Below, in pieces: positions 7,704-15,699 of a stretch of DNA of 32,127 nucleotides. Made by a program: the position numbers and the translations under genes. The DNA comes from Bacteroidales bacterium (GTDB taxonomy: Bacteria; Bacteroidota; Bacteroidia; Bacteroidales; GCA-2748055). The DNA lies in the NCBI GenBank assembly GCA_023138875.1, contig JAGLOO010000041.1:1-32127 (forward strand), in the 5' to 3' direction. The notes below the pieces were generated by a model. That model did not search any database, had not been told where the DNA came from, and saw nothing but the letters and a program-made list of their open reading frames with translations. Position 1 is the first letter of the stretch, and each line of letters opens with the position of its first letter.

Positions 7704-9242
7704 CTACTGGTGCGATCTAATATACTCCATTTCAAACTGTTCGGTTAACGATTTCAGTAACTCCTCTTTGCCGGACAATCCGGCCAGGTTCTCCAATTCC
7801 AGCCGATTCCCGGAATGATCGTACAGTTCGGTGGCCAGGAGCTCCCCGGATCCTGTATCGGTCCAGCGTGTGATCCGGTATTCACGTGTTCTCATACTGG
7901 TACCCATAACTGCATGCTGGCCACGCTCATCGGAGAAAGTCCTGGGGTACTGGCTAAATGCCACGTCATCCCAGGCAAACTGGTCATCCAACAGGGCAGA
8001 GCTGAAACTGTTACCCTGTACATGACCGGGAATGTCCAGTCCTGCCAAGTCGCAAAGCGTGGGATAGATATCCACGGTTTCGATGATCACATCGGATTTC
8101 CAGACTCCCTGATCATGTATTCCTGGTACTCTGACAATCACGGGAATCCGGGTATCGATTTCATAATTCGTATGCTTGCACCACTCCCCGTAATCGCCAA
8201 GCTTCCAGCCATGATCGCTCCACAGTACAATGATTGTGTTGTCATATAGTCCAAGGTGTTTCAGCTCTTGCACCAGGCGGCCGACCTGGGCATCGATAAA
8301 ACTCACACAGGCGCAATAGCCATGGATCATTTGCCTGGCATCTGCATCTGGGAGATAGCCCTCTTCCGGCATGTTGTGGTATTTTCTCAACTCCCCCCAG
8401 TTAGAGAAGGCGTAGATCGGAATTCCTTTGGGCTGATCGCGGGATGGGATGTTTATGGAGCGGGGATCGTAAAGATCCCAGTATTTTTGGGGGGCCACAA
8501 AGGGCAGATGGGGTTTCCGGAATCCAACAACCAGGAAAAAACTGGAATCCTTCAACGCGTTCATTCGCTCCAAGGCGTGTGTTGTGGTCAGGGCATCATC
8601 ATGCAATTCCTCGGTCATCGCAGAATTCAGCCAGGGGATCTTTTTCCCGTTAATTGTAGGATAGCAGGTGTGTAGCCGAACTGTATCACCTGATTTCACG
8701 AGCTCCCTCTGCCCGATGATGCCTGCGGGGGTCCAGTGGGGCCGGCTCCAGGATTGCGTATCATTCTGATTCCCGTGACCGGTATGATAGATCTTGCCCA
8801 TGCCTTCAGCCTGGTATCCCTTGGTTTTGAAATACTGGGGAAGGGTAATCACATCCGGTGCTTTATCGCGGAAAAATGTGCTCAGGTCGTGGATCCCCAG
8901 ACCGTCAGGCCGCAGCCCGGTCATCAGGGTGTTCCGGGAGGGAGCGCAAACGGCCTGTTGGGTAAAGGCATTCTCAAAAAGTATTCCATCGGCAGCAACC
9001 TTATCGATGTTGGGAGAATGGATATGTTCCGCGCCATAACAGTTTAGTTCGGGCCTGAGGTCATCGATGGCAATAAGCAGTACGTTGGGTTTTCCTGTTC
9101 CCCATGTCCCCAGGCTGTCTCCCTGGGTACAGCTGACTGTGGAAAATAAAACCATGCCGGCAAGTCCAATTAGGTGGAAACCGGCATAACCCATAGCCAG
9201 CGCCTGGCCAGAAAGATGTACAAGTTTTCTAAAGTAAAACAT
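7704..9242 (-). CDS. S1 sulfatase, iduronate-2-sulfatase-like
   Basis: This 512-residue probable lipoprotein (GMVLFSTVSC, Cys38) removes sulfate esters from glycans. The first metal site is LIAIDDLRPELNCYG. The formylglycine signature is CAPSR with Cys99, in QQAVCAPSRNTLMTGLRP. Later come GMGKIYHTGH and FRKPHLPFVAP, and then LWSDHGWKLGDYGEWCKHTN, the second metal and substrate region. DDLRPELNCYG, HLPF and SDHGWKLGDH-type motifs mark the iduronate-2-sulfatase-like group of S1. The start at 9242 overlaps the end of the upstream gene by 14 bp. An ATG at 9194 (MGYAGFHLIG) would remove the overlap and still give a lipoprotein signal. Closely similar motifs in the sulfatase at 10089-11867 suggest an old duplication with the DUF6250-like gene between them. 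Confidence 0.92.
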   Translation of the reverse strand: MFYFRKLVHLSGQALAMGYAGFHLIGLAGMVLFSTVSCTQGDSLGTWGTGKPNVLLIAIDDLRPELNCYGAEHIHSPNIDKVAADGILFENAFTQQAVCAPSRNTLMTGLRPDGLGIHDLSTFFRDKAPDVITLPQYFKTKGYQAEGMGKIYHTGHGNQNDTQSWSRPHWTPAGIIGQRELVKSGDTVRLHTCYPTINGKKIPWLNSAMTEELHDDALTTTHALERMNALKDSSFFLVVGFRKPHLPFVAPQKYWDLYDPRSINIPSRDQPKGIPIYAFSNWGELRKYHNMPEEGYLPDADARQMIHGYCACVSFIDAQVGRLVQELKHLGLYDNTIIVLWSDHGWKLGDYGEWCKHTNYEIDTRIPVIVRVPGIHDQGVWKSDVIIETVDIYPTLCDLAGLDIPGHVQGNSFSSALLDDQFAWDDVAFSQYPRTFSDERGQHAVMGTSMRTREYRITRWTDTGSGELLATELYDHSGNRLELENLAGLSGKEELLKSLTEQFEMEYIRSHQ

Positions 9243-10092
9243 TTAGTCGGTATACCTTAAAATCGTAATATTTATGAAATGAATGGGTCATCCTGAACCC
9301 AAAAAACCCCTCCCTGTAGACAGGATAGTTCCCTGAAGTGTACTGGCTTGGATAAAAATGCTGATTGTCGGTGCTTGCGCTCAGCTCCATGCCGTACTTT
9401 ATTTCATAGACCACCTGCTCATTCACAAGAAATTGAATTAAACCTTCACAGGCTACCAGCTGTATCTTATATTCCCGGTCTGGGATGATCTTAAACACGG
9501 GATTTCCATCCTGGCCATGCAATGCTAAGTGGGCACACTTCTTTCCGTTTTTGGCACGGGGATAGAGCCTCATCCTGACCGTGCGGTTGTTATCCTCCAC
9601 ACTGCCTCCGCCCATGCTCGCATAATATCCCTGCATGCCATGGTAGTCCGAGAATTTCCCTGTATAGGTCTCGCTGTCCAGGATGTTCTCCAGCTGACCG
9701 GTTTCACCGGCCATCCAGAAATTATTAATGTCGCGCGGACAAATGATATTACCCGTATCCCTTTCGCTCGAGACAATGACTCTGTAGGTAATGCACAACG
9801 GACCCCTCAATTTCTCCATGAACCAGATCGTACAGCCCGATGGATCAAGGACCTCAATTTTCCCGCCCCGGACCTCGGCAAAACGCTCAAAATCACCCTG
9901 GTCATTCATCTGGACCACCCAATTCGAAAGAAATGACTCCTGATCGTCGAGTTTGTCTTCATAACTAATCGCACCGATGGTGAACTGCCCTTTCGCCAGA
10001 CCTTTAATTACAGGATCGTCGGCTGATTGTGCTGCTACCACAGATAAGCTGGCCAGCCAGAAACACAGGCTTATAATGCGTTTGCGGATCAT
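9229..10092 (-). CDS. Secreted DUF6250/DUF1961-like beta-sandwich protein
   Basis: The 287 residues begin with a signal peptide (cleavage near VVAAQ, residue 21). The body is rich in beta-strand pattern and resembles the DUF6250/DUF1961 (YesU-like) concanavalin-type domains often found in PULs. Features include CPRDINNFWMAGE, GMQGYYASMGG, RMRLYPRAKNGKK, a strand REYKIQLVACEGLIQFLVNEQ, and a closing GFFGFRMTHS typical of such jelly rolls. The likely place is the periplasm and the likely role is glycan recognition or an uncharacterised enzymatic step. No catalytic set can be pointed out. Its ATG overlaps the upstream sulfatase stop by four bases (ATGA, 10089-10092), and its end overlaps the next sulfatase start, so the three genes are translationally coupled. 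Confidence 0.7.
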   Translation of the reverse strand: MIRKRIISLCFWLASLSVVAAQSADDPVIKGLAKGQFTIGAISYEDKLDDQESFLSNWVVQMNDQGDFERFAEVRGGKIEVLDPSGCTIWFMEKLRGPLCITYRVIVSSERDTGNIICPRDINNFWMAGETGQLENILDSETYTGKFSDYHGMQGYYASMGGGSVEDNNRTVRMRLYPRAKNGKKCAHLALHGQDGNPVFKIIPDREYKIQLVACEGLIQFLVNEQVVYEIKYGMELSASTDNQHFYPSQYTSGNYPVYREGFFGFRMTHSFHKYYDFKVYRLNVLL

Positions 10093-11867
10093 TTTTTGGA
10101 TTGTATCATATTGTCAAGCATTCTCTCCATGGATTCCACAGTGTTCCGGTACCCGGCTTCGCCTGCCAGGTTGATATTCTCTTCCGGGTCCGAATGCAGA
10201 TCGTAGAGCATGTACTCCCACTTCCCGTCCAGGGTATAGCGGGTGAAGCTATAGCGATCCGCGGTAGTTTTCAGGGAATCAACCGCCGTGGTGTAAGGCG
10301 CAATCCCATGCCGGTACCGACCTCTTGCATAAAGCAGGCTGGCCGCGTCATACAGCGTTGTCGCCGGCCAGTGGTGAATACCCGGTATGGCTGCGTCGTA
10401 TTGAATATGGAGTATCTTTGACAAACGTAAAACCTCCTTGCGAAAGTCTGGATGTTGTGCCACATTGATGGTTTCCAGCCGATCGCTTTCATGATCATAC
10501 AACTCACTGGCCATGGTTTTCCCTGAAGCCAGGTGGATCCACTCCACGTACCTGTACTGATCTGTACGGATGGAAAATCCCGTAACGGTTCGGGCATCAT
10601 CCATCCGGTTCCTGGGAAAAATGCTGCAGGCATATTCCCTGATCCTTTCCTCCGGATCATTCAATACGGGGACCAGGCTCTCTCCCTGCAGGTGGGCAGG
10701 TTTCGGGATACCGGCCAGGTCGCAGAGGGTGGGATAGACATCCACGAATTCCGCAAAGGACATGCTTCGCCTGCCTGCCGTACCCATTCCGGGAACACTG
10801 ATGATGAGGGGCACCCGGGTGTCAAATTCGAAATTGGTATGCTTGGACCAGGCATGGTGATCACCCAGCTTCCACCCGTGATCACCCCATAAGATGACGA
10901 TAGTATTTTCCTTATGCCCGTATTTCTCCAGTGCATCCAGCACTTTTCCCAGCTGGGCATCCATATAGCTGACCGAGGCATAATACGCCCTTCTCAGCTG
11001 CAGGGCAAGCTCATCAGGGACCTGGTCTGTACCCTGGGGGATGCCAAAGTAGCCCCTGAGCTCGCCCCAGTTGGTGAGGGTAAAGGGAGTCATCCCTTCA
11101 GGAAATCCGGGAGCAGGGGATAGTTCTATCCCTTCTGTTGGATACATATCCCAGTATTTTTTCGGGGCACACCAGGGCAGGTGGGGCTTGTGAAAGCCAA
11201 GGGCAAGAAAAAAGGGCCCTTCCTGTTTTTTGTATTCCTTCAGTTTTTCCACCGCAAGGTCCGCATTGTATCCATCGATATATGCGTTATCGGGAACATC
11301 AGCCATCTCATAGGCGGGGCCCTTTGGTGCTTTTGCGGGATCAAATTTTCCATTGGCCTCCATTTCTAAAATGGCCTCAGGGGTAATATATCCTCTGCCT
11401 GCCCACTGATCGGTGGGATCGGCCCAGCTACCGGGGAACTGATCCGAACGATCTTCCCCATGGTGGTAAATCTTCCCTATGGAGTAGGTAGCGTATCCCT
11501 GGTCTGCTAAATGCTCATTCAGGGTGACCACCTCCGGTGCAAGCTCGAGTAAAGAGGAGCAGTTGTAAAGTTTCCTGTTCTCCGGGCGAATGCCACTCAT
11601 GATGCTGGCCCTGGAAGCCATACAGATCGCCTGCTGGCAGTAAGCCCGTTCAAAAAGTAGTCCCTCCCCTGCCAGCCTGTCAATGTGGGGGGTCTGCATG
11701 TGGGTTGCTCCATAACAGTTGACCTCCGGCCGGAGATCATCTACGGCAATAAAAAGTATATTTGGAGTTCCCTTTTTAGCCTGTGAGAAAGCACCCTGTG
11801 AGAACACAAAACCGATTGCAATTAAAAGGAAAACTACTGCAAACCACCTTCTTGACTTTCGCTTCAT
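10089..11867 (-). CDS. S1 sulfatase, iduronate-2-sulfatase-like, with a second C-terminal tail
   Basis: This 592-residue secreted sulfatase has a signal peptide ending near AFSQA. Its core follows the iduronate-2-sulfatase-like pattern: FIAVDDLRPEVNCYG, the formylglycine signature CMASR with Cys82, SIGKIYHHGED, FHKPHLPWCAP and LWGDHGWKLGDHHAWSKHTN. The signature has Ala instead of the commoner Pro. Both are known in matured sulfatases. The first tail (ELYDHESDRLETINV) is the usual end of such a protein, at around 500 residues. About 90 further residues then carry a second, different sulfatase-type tail (MLYDLHSDPEENINL, then RNTVESMERML). The extra tail may come from a deleted neighbouring sulfatase. 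The start overlaps the fucosidase remnant by ATGA. Confidence 0.9.
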   Translation of the reverse strand: MKRKSRRWFAVVFLLIAIGFVFSQGAFSQAKKGTPNILFIAVDDLRPEVNCYGATHMQTPHIDRLAGEGLLFERAYCQQAICMASRASIMSGIRPENRKLYNCSSLLELAPEVVTLNEHLADQGYATYSIGKIYHHGEDRSDQFPGSWADPTDQWAGRGYITPEAILEMEANGKFDPAKAPKGPAYEMADVPDNAYIDGYNADLAVEKLKEYKKQEGPFFLALGFHKPHLPWCAPKKYWDMYPTEGIELSPAPGFPEGMTPFTLTNWGELRGYFGIPQGTDQVPDELALQLRRAYYASVSYMDAQLGKVLDALEKYGHKENTIVILWGDHGWKLGDHHAWSKHTNFEFDTRVPLIISVPGMGTAGRRSMSFAEFVDVYPTLCDLAGIPKPAHLQGESLVPVLNDPEERIREYACSIFPRNRMDDARTVTGFSIRTDQYRYVEWIHLASGKTMASELYDHESDRLETINVAQHPDFRKEVLRLSKILHIQYDAAIPGIHHWPATTLYDAASLLYARGRYRHGIAPYTTAVDSLKTTADRYSFTRYTLDGKWEYMLYDLHSDPEENINLAGEAGYRNTVESMERMLDNMIQSKK

Positions 11868-12211
11868 TTCGTTTTATGCGTTTCAGTTACAACATTTACC
11901 CATCTGTTTCGATCAAACCCGGCATCCCTGGCCATATTCACCCAGGCATAGGGGTCGATATTAACAGGATTAAAGCCTTCCTAGTTTTCCCGGTACTCGC
12001 ATACTGAAACTCTACAGTGGTTCATGTCCATTGTAAACCCTTGCATACGAGGCATATACTCCCAATAGTAAATAAACATGCCAAAACGGGCTTCATGCCA
12101 CCAATCCAGGCTCTCCTCATCAGATCCTGAAACGGCTGAGGTCTCTTTCTGATTGCAACTCAATCCGACGGATATACCGAAGATTGTTGTTAATAAAAGT
12201 GTTTTGCACAT
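11864..12211 (-). pseudogene. GH29 alpha-L-fucosidase remnant
   Basis: The first 76 codons encode a lipoprotein signal (MCKTLLLTTIFGISVGLSC) and the GH29 hallmark DWWHEARFGMFI, where the family normally continues HWGxY. The sequence then degenerates (YYWEYMPRMQ). A neighbouring frame reads GVYASYARVYNGHEPL, as expected of the true protein, so an indel is likely. The original frame returns at EYREN, meets an in-frame TAG (11981-11983), and continues in the same frame as EGFNPVNIDPYAWVNMARDAGF, a clear match to the GH29 segment before the KHHDGF motif. The next residues (DRNRWVNVVTETHKTK) are unrelated and stop at 11864. A GH29 enzyme is about 450-600 residues, so most of the catalytic barrel is gone. 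The lost enzyme would have removed alpha-L-fucose. Confidence 0.8.
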
Positions 12212-12215
12212 CGTG

Positions 12216-14111
12216 CTAAGATTTTGGTCTTCCGGCACGGGGAAGGATCACCTCCACCTCCAATTCCTTCATGTAGTTGATGATCCGTTCAAATTCTTTA
12301 AATCTCCTTTGGTCCCAGCTGTTTGGATGCCCCTGGACTATCAGCAGATCCCTGTCAGAGTAGAAATAGTAGTTGTTCCAGAAATGGTAGGCTGAAGGAT
12401 TGTGCACCGGGTATTCAATGTTCACCTCCGGTATTCTTTCCAGCCTGTTTTTTGAGGTAGTGACCCGGGAAGGGGGAAAGAGCCAGTGCTCTATTTCACT
12501 GATCTCCTCCAGGATCTCTGCTGTGGCCTGGTCGCTTTGGTTGTAAGGTGCACCAAAGGTGACCAATTCGAAGCCCAGGTGTTCCCTGGCCAGTTCCTGG
12601 GAGTGTAAAAGATGTTCTTTTTGCAACTCCCTGCTGCGATTCCTGAATTCCCAGTAGGGCTGACCATCCTCGGTTCCCCTTGAATGATCGTAGCCATGGT
12701 TCCAGAATTCGAACAACCCGGTTTCCTGTTTTTGAATGATCCAGTCAGCATATCCAGGAGCTCCCTGTTCCAGCGATTCACAGATTAAGCCGATAGCCGC
12801 CGGGACCTGCTTTTGCTCCATATAGGTAACAAAATGACCCCACCTTTCCGGAATCACATTTTTCGAATCATACCTCAGATCATCCACCTTGATTATAACG
12901 TCCGCCTTTTCTCCTTCCCAGTCACCGGTGAGTTTAGTCTTCCTGAGAAGTGCTTCCAGGTAGTAATAGTCGGCATAGATGATGGGCACATCCACCTCCG
13001 AATCGTACGGAAAACTTCCTGTGCTGTGCTCGAGTAAAAAAGGGTAGGCTTGCTCTCCGCTAAATGTATACCCGTTGGATAAGGCATTCAGAATCTGATC
13101 CGCTGTCTCAACATACTGATCTTTCTCATCGGGGCAATAGGTGGACAATTCATAGAGCGCCGAAGCCATGATTGCTGCAGCGGACACATCCCTTGGAATA
13201 TCCTGCTGACCAGGGGCATCAAAATCCCAGTAAGGTACTTTGTCGGCCGGAAGGTTGGGATGCTCCAGCAAATACCGGGCTATCTCCCTGGCCACCTCCA
13301 GGAATCGATTATCACCGGTTTCCCGGTAGGTCATTGTGAAACCATAGAGTCCCCACGCCTGTCCCCTGGCCCAGGCCGATTCGTGCGAGTAGCCCTGGTG
13401 AGTATTTCGCTTGACCACTTCCCCGGTCTCTGGGTCATAAGCAATCACATGGTAGGTACTGTGGTCATCTCTGAAGTGGTTCTCCATGGTGGTTTCGGCA
13501 TGCCGGAGGGCCACGTGGTAGAAAGACGAGTCGCGTGTCTCCCTGGTAGCCCAGAACAACAATTCCAGGTTCATCATGTTATCAATAATTACAGGGAAAT
13601 TCCACTTATCGCTGTTGTGGTCCCAGGACCGTATGCAGCCAACAAGGGGATTAAATCGTGTGATCAGGGTGGATGCTCCCTGAAGCAGGATTTTTTTGTA
13701 CCGAGAATTTTGGGTAAGCCTGTAGCCGTTCCCAAAACTGTTATACAATTTGAATCCCATATCATGCGTGCCGGCATTAAACTGCTCCTGCTCAATATTC
13801 ATGGTGTAGTGATGGGCAGGCTCCTCCCAGGATTCATCCCCTGTATACTCGTACATCATCCAGAGCATCCCTGGAAAAAATCCGCTGGTCCAGTCCTTTG
13901 ATTCTACAAACCTGATTGCACCATTTTCTACGTTCCTTGGGCTCAGGCTTGTATCGCCTAACAATTCCAGGGAGTGTTGGAGCCTTACCCTTGCATGATC
14001 AAGGATCTGAGTTGATCCCGCTGCATTTGGATCATCGTAAACGCTGCCGCCCTTACAACCTCCTGCAAGTACCGTTGCAGCCACCAAGATCAAGCTACCT
14101 ATAATTCTCAT
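12216..14111 (-). CDS. GH88 unsaturated glucuronyl hydrolase fused to a NodB-like polysaccharide deacetylase
   Basis: A 631-residue probable lipoprotein (VLAGGC, Cys near residue 17). Residues about 40-390 are a GH88 module, which removes the 4,5-unsaturated uronate left by polysaccharide lyases. It shows the catalytic-Asp motif IIDNMMNLELL (Asp177), the segment ESAWARGQAWGLYGF, and PYWDFDAP. From about residue 405 a deacetylase-like domain begins: VDDLRYDS (Asp410-Asp411), NHGYDHS (His472, His476 as metal ligands), TFGAPYNQSD and IVQGHPNSW. These are the five-motif pattern of NodB/CE4 enzymes, close to the DUF2334-type branch. It would remove an acetyl group from the same oligosaccharide. 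I preferred the ATG at 14111 over the in-frame TTG at 14120. It sits 5 bp after the truncated lyase and 4 bp before the GH29 remnant. Confidence 0.88.
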   Translation of the reverse strand: MRIIGSLILVAATVLAGGCKGGSVYDDPNAAGSTQILDHARVRLQHSLELLGDTSLSPRNVENGAIRFVESKDWTSGFFPGMLWMMYEYTGDESWEEPAHHYTMNIEQEQFNAGTHDMGFKLYNSFGNGYRLTQNSRYKKILLQGASTLITRFNPLVGCIRSWDHNSDKWNFPVIIDNMMNLELLFWATRETRDSSFYHVALRHAETTMENHFRDDHSTYHVIAYDPETGEVVKRNTHQGYSHESAWARGQAWGLYGFTMTYRETGDNRFLEVAREIARYLLEHPNLPADKVPYWDFDAPGQQDIPRDVSAAAIMASALYELSTYCPDEKDQYVETADQILNALSNGYTFSGEQAYPFLLEHSTGSFPYDSEVDVPIIYADYYYLEALLRKTKLTGDWEGEKADVIIKVDDLRYDSKNVIPERWGHFVTYMEQKQVPAAIGLICESLEQGAPGYADWIIQKQETGLFEFWNHGYDHSRGTEDGQPYWEFRNRSRELQKEHLLHSQELAREHLGFELVTFGAPYNQSDQATAEILEEISEIEHWLFPPSRVTTSKNRLERIPEVNIEYPVHNPSAYHFWNNYYFYSDRDLLIVQGHPNSWDQRRFKEFERIINYMKELEVEVILPRAGRPKS

Positions 14112-14116
14112 TATCT

Positions 14117-15655
14117 TCAAATTGTTTTAATTACTCCGGGATTGGAGGTGATAAAATCATCTATGCTTCCTCCGACACCTTTCTTCCAGGGCTGGTCCTT
14201 CAATTTGGCGGGGATCTGCTCTTCTCCATTCACAGATATAACATTATATCCCTTACTGGAAGCCTCCACATAATCCCATCTTTCAGCTGAAAAGTAGTAG
14301 TCGTCGTATTGGGGATGACCATGGTCCTTGATGAACTGATCCCCCATGTAATTGAGAATAAACTGCCCGCAGTCCAGGTGCCCATGGTGGGGATCGTCAT
14401 TTAATCCGGCCTTGCATGCAATGGTAAAGGAGGCACCCTGATGAAAACTATTTTGCATGATTGCCCAGTCGATTCCCCTGAAATGCTTTGATTTTACTGT
14501 AGGTTCAACTCCGGTGATGGCTGGTTTCGGCCAGATGAGATCATAGATGCTCGAACCCGGCTGAACAAACTCTTCACCGTACCAGGCAGCAGTCTGATTG
14601 CCGGTCTCAGATACCAGTTTATTGATGAACCAGGAATCCCCAACTCTGCCAGCCCGGCCGTCACCAAAATTTGCGGTCATTGTATAGAGGGGGAAATCAG
14701 CAGGATTATCTTTTAACCTGTCATGCCGGAATAAGTTATACTTGCCATCAGAAAGGCGCTTGACCGCATCCATAAACAACATGCTGTGACCCACACCATA
14801 GGCCCAGTATCCCCTTCCCTCCTGCCATCCACCATCCGGGCCAAGCTCGTCCAGCATCCCCGACACCCCATTGTATGCAGTGGTTACCACATCGGTCAAA
14901 CGGGGATCTTCGGTCAGCAGGGCCAGGGAGGCGATTCCTGCCCCTGAATAGCATATCCCGCTCCAGTTGCACCGGTATGCAGAAGACCACCAGTGGTAAT
15001 CGAAATTCCCTCGCACCCGCAATATGGCTTTTTCCAGCAGGGCACCCCGGATCCGGTCACGCCGGGTTTTGTCCATGGCCGGGTATATCCAGTCATAGAC
15101 CAGGGCCAGGTGTATGGCGATCCGGGCGGACTGGAGATCGTAGGAGAAGACCACCTGGTCATCATTCACGTTCCAGGGCCATACCCTGTCGTAGATCTGC
15201 GGGAATTCGTGAAAGGGATAAACCCAGGATTCAAGTTTGCATAGCATTTCCGTGTGCCGGAACGCTTTGTCGGCATATTCCTTATTCCCGGTAAGCTGGT
15301 ACACGAATGACAGGTTCAGGGCCGCCTGGGAATGATGGCTCATAAAACGGCGCACCTCGCCATTGGAGAAAAAACGGGAAAGGTCCCCTCCTGCTGGTAT
15401 ACTCTCATTAAGCGGCATCTTCAGGTACCGGTATCCTTCGAGAAACAGGTGCTCATAGACCGCTTTCAGATGCGGATCCGTTTCCACGTTCTGTAGCATC
15501 TCCCGTCTGCCTTCCTTGTCAAATAAGAGATAGGGATGTTCCAGATCGTCCGGGACGATGGCTTCTTCCATCTCCCTGAATTTAGTCTGGGCGGCAAGGG
15601 GAATGCTCAGGCCGAGCAGGGCGAAGCTGAAAAAGAGTTTAGCGCAGTTTCTCAT
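14117..15655 (-). CDS. Heparinase II/III-type polysaccharide lyase, truncated at the C-terminus
   Basis: This 512-residue protein has a signal peptide (cleavage near PLAAQ, residue 22) and an (alpha/alpha) toroid with HPYLLFDKEGR, YDWIYPAMDK, RCNWSGICYSGAG and GRGYWAYGVGHSML. It enters the Hepar_II_III beta-sandwich, in which DDPHHGHLDCGQF carries the conserved His426. It then ends abruptly at FITSNPGVIKTI, where relatives continue for another 150 or more residues. Lyases of this superfamily (PL12, 15, 17, 21, 33, 40 and others) cleave uronic-acid linkages by beta-elimination. The exact family cannot be assigned. The conserved Asn, Tyr and His positions are present, so some activity is possible, but the incomplete sandwich makes folding doubtful. 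The next gene starts 5 bp later, so no downstream remainder is left. Confidence 0.75.
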   Translation of the reverse strand: MRNCAKLFFSFALLGLSIPLAAQTKFREMEEAIVPDDLEHPYLLFDKEGRREMLQNVETDPHLKAVYEHLFLEGYRYLKMPLNESIPAGGDLSRFFSNGEVRRFMSHHSQAALNLSFVYQLTGNKEYADKAFRHTEMLCKLESWVYPFHEFPQIYDRVWPWNVNDDQVVFSYDLQSARIAIHLALVYDWIYPAMDKTRRDRIRGALLEKAILRVRGNFDYHWWSSAYRCNWSGICYSGAGIASLALLTEDPRLTDVVTTAYNGVSGMLDELGPDGGWQEGRGYWAYGVGHSMLFMDAVKRLSDGKYNLFRHDRLKDNPADFPLYTMTANFGDGRAGRVGDSWFINKLVSETGNQTAAWYGEEFVQPGSSIYDLIWPKPAITGVEPTVKSKHFRGIDWAIMQNSFHQGASFTIACKAGLNDDPHHGHLDCGQFILNYMGDQFIKDHGHPQYDDYYFSAERWDYVEASSKGYNVISVNGEEQIPAKLKDQPWKKGVGGSIDDFITSNPGVIKTI

Positions 15656-15699
15656 GTGGTTTCATGTGTTCCGTGATACATTAAATAATGAAAATCGCT

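Noticed and set aside
13260-13901. Plus-strand open frame of 213 codons
   Set aside because: It is antisense to the conserved GH88 module, with no protein-like motifs or own promoter.
808-15655. Assigning the locus to ulvan degradation
   Set aside because: DUF4861, GH105, GH88 and iduronate-2-sulfatase-like genes fit, but there is no rhamnosidase (GH78) or recognisable ulvan-lyase family, and the fucosidase remnant and deacetylase point elsewhere. The substrate is left open.
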